DNA of 64,000 nt, from the NCBI GenBank assembly GCA_018881555.1, contig JACAXG010000012.1, positions 8,908,980 through 8,972,979 on the forward strand, given 5' to 3'. This DNA is from Amblyornis subalaris (taxonomy: Eukaryota; Chordata; Aves; Passeriformes; Ptilonorhynchidae). A model generated the notes under the pieces. The model did no database searches. It was not told where the DNA came from and saw only the letters and a list, made by a program, of their open reading frames with translations. Below, piece after piece: positions 29,301 to 41,300 of this stretch; within the stretch, counting starts at the first letter, position 1, and every line of letters starts with the position of its first letter. The translations under genes and the position numbers were made by a program.

Positions 29301-32300
29301 TGGTAGGATCTTTGCTTATGGGTTCGTTGGTTGGTTTGCTTGTTTTCATTTGTAACAGGCCTTGCTATCTGCTCATGACACTGTGGCCCAGAAAGATTTT
29401 GAACCAACCCTTCCACCGCTGCCAGACAACATACCTGAAAATGAAGAAGCTATGAGGATTGTCTGCTTAGTGAAAAACAACCAGCCTCTGGTGAGCGAGC
29501 TTACTTGTGTCTGTCAAATTATTTTAACTTAGACAAGCCTTGATAATGCATCAGATGCGCATTAGTTTCTTTCCAGGGATGTCACAGGGATTGTGTACAT
29601 TCTTGTCCAGATTTTACAGAATCACAAGAATTGTTGAGGTTGAAAAGGACTTCAGGAAACCATTTAGGCCTGCACAGTGTGGGTGTAACTAGAGTAGGTT
29701 GTTCAGTGCCTTGTCTGCTTGGGGTTTGAACATTTAGCAGGTGCATTTTCATTATATGAGATAAAACCAAACTGGTTGAGAGCTATTCCTGCGGCCAAAA
29801 TAGAAAGTAAGGGAGGAGAGACTCTGAAAGTTCTTTAAAAATCATTTGTATTTATAAGCCACAAAGGGTTATAGTGAATGGGGTGACATCAGACTGGCAA
29901 ACTGTCACTAGTGCGATTCCACAGGGCTCTATCCTCAGCCCTGTGATCTCCAACTTCTTCATAAATGGCTTGGAGGCAAGACTGAAAGGGACACTCAGTA
30001 AGTTCACAGATGATACAGAACTGGGAGGAACTGTTGACTCCCTTTGAAGGAAGGGAGGCCCTGCAGAGAGAGCTCGACAAAAGAGAGGTCTGGGCAATCA
30101 CCAACCATATGAAGTTCAACAAGGAAAAGTGCTGGATTCTGCACCTCGGATGAGGCAACCCTGGATGGATGGACAGACTGGGGAATGAGAGGCTGGAGAT
30201 CAGTGCTATGGAAAGGGACCTAGGGGTTCTGGTCGATGACAAGTTGAATGAGTCAGCATTGTCCTGGAAGCCAGGAGGGCCGCCCGTGTCCTGGGATTCA
30301 TCAGGCAGAGCATCACCAGCTGTGCGACAGAGGGGATTGTCCCTCTCTGCTCTGCATTGGGGTGGCCTCACCTTGAGTGCTGGGAGCACTTTTGGGCACC
30401 TCAATTTAAGAAAGACCTAAAGCTATTAGAGAGTGTCCAAAGGAGCACCACAAGGATGGTGAAGGGCCTTGAGGGAAAGCTGTATGGGGAGTGGCTGAGG
30501 TCACTTGGTCTGTTCAGCTTCGAGGAGACTGAGGAGAGACCTCATTGCCATCTAGAACTTCCTTGTGAGGGGAAGAGGTGGGGCAGGCACTGGTCTCTTC
30601 TCTGTGACAGGACCCCAGGGAATGGCCTGGAGTTGTATCAGGGGAGGTTTAAGTTGGATATTAGAAAAAAGTTCTTCACCCAGAGGGTGGTTGGGCACCG
30701 GAACAGGCTCACCAGGGCAGTGGTCACAGCACCAGCCTGACAGAGCTCAAGAAGTATTTGGGCAATGTTCTCAGGCCGTGGTGTGATTCTTGGGGAGGGA
30801 GCTGTGCAGGGCCAGGAGCTGGACTTGATGATCCTTGTGGGTCCCTTCCAACTCAGCTTATTCTGTGATTCTGTCATTATCGCTATATCCGTGTTGTGCT
30901 AAAAACCCTGTGTCCTTCAATGCCTTTTTGTCATTGTGAAGATCAGACTTGTGATATGAAAGGAAATTTACTGGAGTCCTTCAGTGATCAATGTGGTTTT
31001 TCTTTCTTCTTATTTGCCAGGGTGCCACCATTAAACGCCATGAGATAACAGGTGACATAACGGTTGCCCGTGTGATCCATGGTGGGCTGGCAGACAGAAG
31101 TGGTACGTGGAATTTGAAACAAAGTGATACATAAAACTGAACTTGGAATAAGATATTTGAAGTAAGATGATAGCTTATCTTCTACAGTTAATCTCCCATT
31201 ATAGAGCAAGATGATGTGTGCATTGGACAGAACTGTACGTAGTCATGCATTGCAGTGACTTTGATTCTTGCTTCATAAATTTTCAGGTTAATTTGCTGTT
31301 TGAGACTGATTTGGGGTACAAATCCAGTTTTCATTGTGTATTCTTGGCACCAATACCTGGATATCCCAAATTGTAGTATGAATACCAGCAGCTCATTGCC
31401 TAACGGAGAAATGGTAAACATCAGTAGTTTGTGATTCTAGAAGATAATGGGCTTTAAGGAATATGTAGTAATACTTTTTGGCACTAGTCTACTAAACATT
31501 ATGGTAGCGCTAGTAGCTAAGCAATCTTTCAAGGAGTTTCCTTGGAAATGTTACTACTTTGTCATCCTTTGTGTTCCATGTCCCTTAGGAAATGTAACTA
31601 AAATGTAAAACATCAGAAGGAAAACTCACCTGTAATCATTATAAAATAGTTCCTTTTAGTATTTTCTGGCCTTTGTATAAAGAAGAAAACTCAACTTGCT
31701 GAAAATAGCTGATTAAGTTCCTAGTTTGACTAATGTTTTAATTGAGTTAAAGGAAAATGGAAAAAACCCCAATAATTTGAAGACTTAACTGTAAAGGACA
31801 GAGAGGAGTCCCAGGACCTCATGCTGCACCTGGAGTTTTCAAGNGTCTGATTCCAGGTCTCTTGGTCTATTAATATTGTGGGTTAAGCTAGAACAGGTTC
31901 AGAAATTACTTTGGGAAATGGAGCTATATTAAAATGTTTATGCTAATTCTAAGGCAAATCATCAGTTGATTGTAAAGATGTTGTATGTGGGAAGAAATAA
32001 GAAAACTGCAGCATGCAAACTTCTTGTGACCCCCAGCAATCTGCAGTCCCATCCAGGGGCAATGCAGCCTGAATCCAGAATGCCTTCCTCCATACCTGGT
32101 TTATGGAAGCTTTTAATGCCGGCTTTCAAACCTCTGGTATTTCTGTATGACCCTGCCTTGCCTATCCAAGATAATTCATGCTATCGTAAAACTCCTGCTG
32201 CTCTTTTCATATTTGTTTTCATGGCAGGGTTGCTGTATGCTGGAGACAAACTGGTGGAAGTAAATGGAGTTCCTGTTGAGGGACTTGAACCTGAGCAAGT

Positions 32301-35300
32301 TATTAATATTCTGGTATTTAATATTTTTTAAATATGTTTTCTACTTTGTACTTTAAGATTATCTGTATGCTCACTCTCATACAGAAGAAGGTCTGAAATT
32401 TTTAACAGAAAATTCACGTTGTTTCCTTACTGTGAATAAAGTTCACAACTGCTCATGAAATCAGAATATATGAAACCAGAATTAAATCTAACTTCTGTTC
32501 TGGACAGAAATCAACATAACTGTGACCATTCCACCTGCAGCCTCTGGGAAAAATACTGATTTATTCAGACTTTACTGATTCATAATTTTTTCTAGAAGTG
32601 CCAGTCAGTTAATATTCCACAAGAAAGTAGTGGAAAGGTGCTATTCTAATAAGAGTCTATGTTACAAAATGCACTAAAGCAGAGTGAATGAGCTTGTAAG
32701 CTACATACCCTGCCTTGCAAAAAAAGGGCAGTGTAATTACTGTTGTCAAAATTCTCATGAAGAAATCTGTTGAGATGTCCCTGTTATTTGTCATTTTGCC
32801 CACAATTTTATGGGATTCTTGACTGCAAAGCGTTAAGTGCCAGCCAGTGAGGTATTTCTATATATAATCATATCAAATCTATGTGTTATTGCCCTGATTG
32901 TACCATTTCTAGGAATAAGAAATAGAAACTCTATTTGAAATGCTTAGCTATTAAATTATTTTCCTCCCCTGTTTATATCAGCTATCTAACCAGACCCTGC
33001 TGCTAATTTAAATAAGATTTCAGTAGAAAAGTTTGGTATGAATTAATGCTGAAATTACATCTACTTACAATGAAACATAGATAACATTAAATTAAAAGTA
33101 TTTAGCAAAACTTTGAGATTTCATTCTTGAGTTTCCTTTTGGAAGAAATACAGTATTGTCACACTGACTCTATCTACCTGAATTCTATCTGTAATACAGA
33201 CATTACGGTAACCTCAAAGCCATGATTTGTCAAGCTTGTGCTGCCAATGTTTGATTACTTGTGTTGAATACCAACCATATTTTAATCCTTTTCTAATCAT
33301 TTAGGCCCTGTCTCAGGGGACAATTATGTTCAAATTAATTCCAGTTTCTGATCGGCCTGTCAACAACCAAACAACAGTAAGAAACATTCTTTTTCTTTTT
33401 CCAGATTGTTACTGCAGTTACTGCAGTAGTGCCTAATTGTGTGATACAAAGAAATAGTGTTGCATGGAAGTTTATTTCAATCCTTAAAGTGTTACCTTGC
33501 CTTAATGGCTACCTCTCAGCTGACATCAATATGTTGTTGTTGAAGCAGTAAAGACAGTAAGTGGAAATGTAGTTGTGTAATGAAGGCATTTTCAGAATGA
33601 GCTACAGGTTAAAGGTCAGTTCTTTTCATAACGTATGAGGCAATATTTTTTTCCTCACTTAATGAACAGAGAGGGTTTGGGGCTTGATTTGATTTTTAAA
33701 ACTAGACTTCATCATTAATTGACTGAAGTTACAACAATCTCTCACCCTGTGATTGTAAAGCTTCTGTTGTATCTGTTCTAAACTTGGCTTCCACTTGCAT
33801 ATTTTCTTTACCAGCTTTATGTGCGAGCAATGGCAGATTATTGGCCCTTGCAAGATCCTGCCATACCATGTGCTGATGCAGGTTTGCCTTTTAACAAGGG
33901 TGAAATACTCCAGATTGTGGATCAGAATGATGCTCTCTGGTGGCAGGCCAGGAAAGTTTCAGATCTCAGTGCCTGTGCTGGACTCATACCTTCAAATCAT
34001 CTTCTTAAAAGGTAAATAATAATTTTCCTGATTTCTGATTCAAATTAACCAGTTATTCACATTTTGTTATTTAAAATTTTCATAAGTTTTGTAGCACTAT
34101 GATTCAGAGTGACATCTGACAAACATCTTTCCTCTTTCTGATCTCTGACTTCTTTCTCTTCCCTTAAGAGCACCTATGTGAGAACAAGCTTTTGAAAGCA
34201 CCTGTATAATCTTAAATTGCCGTTTAAGAAATTTGCAGCACTTGTGTAGTCTCCATGCTAGTTGCTAAGAGATTTAGTGGAGTGTAGCAGCTGAAAGATA
34301 TGTGGAAATTGAGGGCCCTGACTATTAAGGATCATCATCTATGATTGAAAAAAAAAAAAAAGAAGAGTGGGATACTAAAAGTATGTTGGTTTTTTTTTAA
34401 AGATGTCCTATGAAGCATGAGTGACCTCTTCAGCTTTGGTCAAAACTGAGTAGACCAGATTGAAAGAAAGAAGAGAGGAAAAAACACAAAATACAAGAAA
34501 GAACAAGGATCTCTTGCCTATTATTTTCTGCATAAATAGCCCGTTATTTTTACACTATGTGCTTTGAGAATCAGAGTTCTTAAACTGCTGTAGCACACTT
34601 TTCAGTTTAATCCTTTAACCACATATCCTGGCTGTGGTACCCCCAGGATAACATAAGGCCATGCAAATGATCAGCTTCACTTTGTACTGTATATAAACCT
34701 ACCTGTGGTCTGTATAATGCAAGTTGAAATCAAACCAGGTTGTGACTCGGGCTGCAAGCAAGAGGCTCTGTGTAGTAACGGAGGCAGTAGGATTACTACC
34801 CCTAGGAGTAGCACACTCTTCTACTTCCAGGAGTCTGTACCACAGTATGGTTATGTTCCTGTCCTTTTATATAAAGCCTTAATACTTCTGGGCTGCTGAT
34901 ATGGAAATTGCCTTTCAATAGTTCTGATAGCATGTTGGGTTTTTTTCAGGACTTTGAAGTGGGCTAAAACATTGGTAATGTTTCGATTTTTGCTTTTCTC
35001 TCTCAGCTCAGTACTGATTGACCTTACATGTAAGCAGTGAATCTGACTGGAGCATAATGTGCTTGTGGACTGTTTTATTTCTTTAATTGTGATAAATTTA
35101 TTTCTATGTAGGAAGCAGCGAGAATTCTGGTGGTCTCAGCCCTTCCAGCCCCATCTCTGTCTCAAATCATCAATGTGTGAGTGAAAAGTTACTTGAGTGA
35201 TACAGTAGGAAAGAAACATCTTGTCTCTGTTTCAGGGATACTGAAATAGAAGCTCATACAATTCAATTTAATTCAAAGACATTGTTTCTGGAGCCATATT

Positions 35301-38300
35301 GTAACCTTAGAAGTGTGTTATCCCCAGAAAAACAAATACTGAATGATAATTGTACCTGGAGTACTGATGGTGGAGATGGTTGTCTCCAGCGTACTTGGGA
35401 TCTGACTATAAGAGAAGCTGTGATCCAACTTCTTCTGAAGTTTGTAAGATCTAGGAGCTCACTAGGCCAGCCAGTTCTCTTTAGGAGAATTAGCTGTAAC
35501 TAAGTCTTGAGGTAACAATTGTACTGGCCTGGCTTTCCAGGGACAGAGATACCTGCTCTGCACTGAAAAGTGCCATGCAATGTTTAGAATGTTTCTTTGT
35601 CATCAAAGCTATTGAAAGATAGAACTTCTCTTTCTTGAGGTCTAAGATAAGCTATGCTGCCCTTTAGTTTACTCATGGTAACAATCCAGAAATATTACCC
35701 TCTGCGAACTATAACTTTCTGTAAACATGCAATTATTCCCAAACAAAGAATGTTCTTCCTGTTTTCTCTGTCCCCTTTTTCTTCTCTGGTTCTTTATGCA
35801 AGTATAAAATATTTCTCTTGTGATAAATCCCAGAGGGAATGTGTTTCATTCCCTAGGATTCTTCTTGCACTGATTGCTTTGTTTTCTAGAGCTGAGGCTC
35901 TCTTTCACCATAATTTTATTGCATTTTAATTGCTTCAATGGATATGCTGTGAGCAGTAAGCACTGTGGAAGAAGGTAGGAAATCACATCTGGACAGCATT
36001 GCATTTTTGTACCTGGAACCAGTGTAGCACATGGTTTAACAGGCTTTTTAAAAAGTCAGAAATGAGGCATTTTGATAAATGCATGCAAAAGAAGCCCAAG
36101 AAGCTCTTTCCATTTTGTGTGCTTAACATAATTGAAATCCAGCCTTTTTTCACCTGAAGTAGTAGATGCATACATTGTCTTAAATTGGAAACTTTAGCTA
36201 TGCATTATCTGTTAGGGAAGTGACAGTTTGGATGGGTTCTTTGAGGAAATACAGACAACATTTCCTCTTTCTCTTTTCTTCTCCCTCTTTCTCTCCTGAG
36301 CAGTTCTGAGAGTGTTTCTTTAAAGGATATGTATGGGCAGAATGTGGTTGACAGATACTCTGACAATTGCTTTGTAACTGGAAAATAGCTCCTACTTGGC
36401 CTATATGGAGGGGCATGCAAGAACAGAACACACAAACAGTGTAGCATTGTGGGCCCATGAGATTGCCCAAGCTCCTGTGATCACATTTCAGGGACATAAA
36501 TTGATGCAGGCTGGGGATTGAGAGAGAGATGAATCGATCTTTTCCTTTTCTTCCTTGTAAAAGTAATAATAAAATCAACCAAGCAAAACACTTTCCTTGA
36601 GTGTAGTATATTGGAAAGATATTTAAAAGTTATAGGACAGAAAGTTATATTCCTTTATAGCAATACTTAATAAATAAATATCTACTGGATAAATAGATTG
36701 ACAGCCATGTTAAACCTTTCATTATTTCAAGAGGAGAATTCAAGTTAGATGTGTTTGTCTCTCCGCCACAAACCTTTCAGAACACTCATTTAAGAAGAAC
36801 TTTTTCTCACTGTAGACAAGGAACATCAGTAAATTGGAGTTAGCAGTTAAAGTCCTTAAAGATGTCTAAAGGTGATCTCAGCTTCACATATCTTCTTACT
36901 GATGTCTGAGTTCAGTCTTGTTAGCTCTGTAAGGTTGTTTTTCCTCCCCAGTGCTTTTCTGATTTAGATGCATTTTTTTTCCTTGTGTTGATCTGTAGAG
37001 GACGACATGCAGATTGATGAGAAGTGTGTGGAAACAGGTAACTGAATTCACTTGAGATTATTTTATTTGCTTCAAGGCAGTAGCTAGTTAAAAGCCTCAT
37101 TTTATTTCCTAGATAAAACCACTCATTCTCTTAGTGAATTTAATGGTAGAAAATTCTGTTTTTCATACCCTGGAAATCTCATCTCGTATTAGTGTATTAA
37201 AATGAGCTGTTTGCAGTTCTGGTGTACAGTTCTTAGAGCCAAGTGCTTTTACCACTACAAAAATACCTGCTTGAATGAGATCCAACCTCTTTGATTCATG
37301 TTTTGAATTCTGGCTGTAATGTTATCATGGTTTTTTGCCTATTGTATATTTAATGCCGTGGATTATTGTAGTCTTGGAGAAGCCACATGATTCATTGTCA
37401 AGAAACTGGTCTCGGGAGAACAGGTTTTAGATACTGAGCAAGAACAGGTTGTGAACACTAAATGTGAAGACTGTTAGCTTGAGTTGCTCCCTAAAGCAGC
37501 ACAGCTCATTCTTCCTTCTCCAAGGTAATTCAGAAAGCTGTCATGGAGGAATGTGATCCTGTAGGACTGTGTGAAAAGAGATGAAGCAGTTAATTCAAGT
37601 ATGGTGAGCTGTATTTTGCCACCTCAGAATGGAGGGAGCTGGGGAAAGTATATGTGAGACAGACTAACAGGAGCTGGAAAATTGATTTCTGATTCTGAAA
37701 TTCATTAGAAGGAAAAGAATTACATTTTGAATTTATTTTAATATCTTTGCTATCTGGATTACTAAACAAGATGAAGAAACATTTGAGTCGGGTAAGTTTC
37801 TCTGACCTAACTCTAAATTCCTTGCCATTGTTCTGCTGTGAGAAGGGTGTCCAGAGACAAGCATCTTAAAAACAAGCAGGTGGCAAAAACCAAAATGCCA
37901 TTTTAGCTTCAGAAGCCATTCTGGCTTGAAAAGTCATTGTGTAAAATCCTGTTGTCTTAAGTCTTCCTCTCGTTCTCTGATTGCCTTAGTAGTAAGGTTT
38001 CTGTCCTCTTATCCCACAAGTGTCAGTGTTTCTTCTTGTGCATCAGTACCAGATCTGTTTATCAAATCCTAGTCAGTTATACCCGTGCAAGCTGTGACAG
38101 CAGGGGCTGCACTGATGTCAGCAGATAATTGGATTACCTTTGAGTAATATGGAGGCCTGAATCCCCAGTGCCTGTAGGAGTTGATGTGGTAAAGAGGAAA
38201 GCTGCTCTGGATTCCTGATTGAAGGCACAGCTGGCATACAGGAAAGAAAAATGCTTATAAAATTAATTATTTATGTATAAAACATATAATCAATCAGTAC

Positions 38301-41300
38301 TATTTTTTTAAACAAGCTGATTTGGAGATTATTTTTTTGTTTAGGAAGCAGCTGGTTATTTACAGCATGTTCAGAGTTCTGCAAAACTTTTGTCTTCTAA
38401 AATACATCATTTGTCCACTAAAATAAAACTACTGCTAAACTTCTCATTTGAGATTTTGGTAATCTTGTGGAGAAAAGTGTCATTTTACTTTACACTTGCT
38501 CCTCTCCACAAGGTCCCTACTTGCCAGTTCTTCTGCCAGTTCTTCTTTCTGCACCTTCTTCTCTTATCACAGGTGGTTTGTTTCTCTTCCACCTCTCAAG
38601 CAACACTCAAGGCTTTTAAGGCAGAACCAGTGGGTCTACAGGGCAGTCTTTTGTTTTCAGGCTAGGATGTTTCTGATAGCTGCACTTGGGGATTACTGTT
38701 GCAAATCCTATTCGCTGCCCAGTGCTGAGTCACCTCTCTGGCTGTATCCAGACAGTCAGAGAAATAAAGGTGCAAATATTTGCTTATCCTACATTTTACT
38801 TTAACCAGTAGTTGTAGATGTATTTTGCAGTACCATACTGACATAGATGCTGCAGTTGATTCTTGCATTGGAACTAAGAATTCATGCTCAGAGGCATATT
38901 TTAGATTTAATGTCTGCAGTACCTGAAAAACATTCCCTAAATGCATTGGACAATGCTGGCTGTATGTTTTTTTAGATCATAGTATAGACTGTCTTCTCAA
39001 AACTAATTGTTTTATGTCTGTCTCTATCTGAATGTGCAGAGGAGCTTAAAGAAGGTAACACTAACTTTTTTCTCCCTGTCTCCTGTAAGCAGTAATCTAG
39101 TAGAATTTCTCTGTGTTTATTGCTTTACCAGGAACTACCACTCTTCTCGCAAAACCCAGTAGCTGAATTGCTTGTTCCCTGTAGGATTCTACACTGCACT
39201 CCATACCATAGAACACAGGGTAGATAAAGCAGAAATATTTAAAAATATTTGAATGATGACTCAAGAGACCTGAAGATAGAAATTATATGGGCATATGTCA
39301 GCAGATCAGTACTCTGAACATTGCCCTGAATGAGCAGTTTTGTGCCAAGCAGTTTTTCCTACAGTCATAAACTAGTTGCTAGTACATATAGAAATGCACG
39401 AATAAAACTGTATTGTAAAGGTACAAGTGATGAAGAGTGTATAGATGTGAAAGAGCAATTAAGATGCATCTAATTTTGTTTCAATACTTCCAAGTTATAA
39501 CTGTAAATCAAAGAATCTAGTGCTAAAAGCATTTCAAAGCTTTGCAAATGAAAACAATGTTTTTCCTAGGAACAATTACTGTTTTTAAAGACATGCCTAT
39601 GTCTTCTGTATCTCATTCTTGCTTTAACAAGGCCTCAATAAAGGGAATACACAGCTTGGATAACTAATGCATGATTAGGGGGAAAATTAGGAGTCCTTTT
39701 TGAAAAGAAAGCTAAACACTGACACCATTTTTTTTCCTTGGTTATTTGTTTTCAAATCACCTTTCTAGAATAGTTTCTAAACTTTTTGAACATTGATCTA
39801 CTGGGAAATTGGTATTTTTGAGCCTTATATGAGAGATTTAATTCTAAAAAATACATACAGCATTTTAGACGTCTCACCTGAATAGTGAAGCCTTCATGAG
39901 GAACAGCATGAGAAAGGGGACAAAAAGAATCAGAGGAAACAGGTTAGGCTCATATGTTGGAGCACAGATATCACTCACCCGCTGATGAAGAAGAAATAAT
40001 AAAATCAGATCTTCATTTTGCCTGAAAGATCTGAGCAGACACAAGTTGCGTTTTCCAAACATGCTACGGAGCAGAAACTGAGTTACAAATCTTTTGTTTC
40101 TGATTTTGAACTACTGACTTGTTAAGCTATTGTTTTAACTAAGGAATTATTGTAAGATAGATTTCACCTGAAAAGCTTAAATTGTGTGGAGGTTTTTTCA
40201 CTAATTTCAATTTCAAAGCATTGTCTGGCATCTTGATATCTTAAGAATGAAACAAAATGTTGAGTTTCAAATTTAATTTAGAAAATACCAAGACTTTCTA
40301 AGTTTATTTTTTCTCTTACAGAAATATTGGCCCTTTTGGGTTGGTCATTGGTCATGTGAAATATTTTAATATTTCATATTATGAAGTATTGTGCTTTTAA
40401 AATTATATTAGGCATCGTACTTCCACACATTTACTGAAACTCTTTTTTTCCTTGGGATCAGCAGTAGCCATCTAGCTTTTAAGCTTTCTCCATTCTTTTT
40501 TATTTCATGAGTGTTTGTTCTTTGTATTCTAGAAGAGGAAGAATTTGGTGAATTTGGTCAACGAGTCTTTATTGGTATGCAATAACTAAAGATAAGTAAG
40601 ATGTTTGGGGATTCATCTAGAGTAAGTGCTTGTCTGAAGTTAAATAAAATTCTTTGTTCTTTATGTCACCTAAAGACTTACTAAATGGAATTCTGCTTAC
40701 TCTGATTTCCAAACTTCAGGAAGCCTCTTTCCTCCTAGTAACACTCAATGTCTCCATTTAAATCTTTCTTCCTGTTAGGTTTCTATGGAGACTTGGCCAC
40801 TGCTATTTAAACTTGACTTCATGATTAATTTTTCTCAAGCATAATGTTGTCTGTCACTGGGAATAATCATGAGGGCTTTCATTAGAAAAGCAGACCTATA
40901 TGTGAAGTTTTTAGAGTTGGATGGTCAAGTGGAGCAACAAACCTATCCCTGTTTCTAAACTGTAGTGACCTTTATAATACACATTCTGGAGCATATAATA
41001 CACATGGCTGGAGCAAATGTTCCAGATTTGCTTCATGAGAGTGAACTGGCTACACTATCAAAAAAGCTGACCTGTTTCCTAGGGATGCCTCAGGTAGTGA
41101 GAAACTTCTTCAGCTTGTTTTGGGGAGCTTTTGGGAGTCTTTAATTCTGGGCTAATTTTCAGGTGACTTTCTGTGGGATTTTACCTACTCTTTAGCTGTT
41201 ATTCAATGCTCAGAGGCTCTACCAAGCTGTCATATCTAGTGCAGCAATTAAATTCCCTAACATTCACCTTGCAAAAAGCTCAATAAAGGTAGTATGTTGT

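Noticed and set aside
29889..30404. 171-codon open frame on the minus strand
   Set aside because: It is antisense to the CR1 element and shows no protein family; an artefact of its GC-rich sequence.
31966..32331. 121-codon frame ending in MPP4 exon 7
   Set aside because: It is intron sequence read into the real PDZ exon; the acceptor at 32227 marks the true border.
35236..35510. Possible alternative MPP4 exon after the strong acceptor tctgtttcag
   Set aside because: In the required phase it meets TAG within four codons and has no fitting donor.
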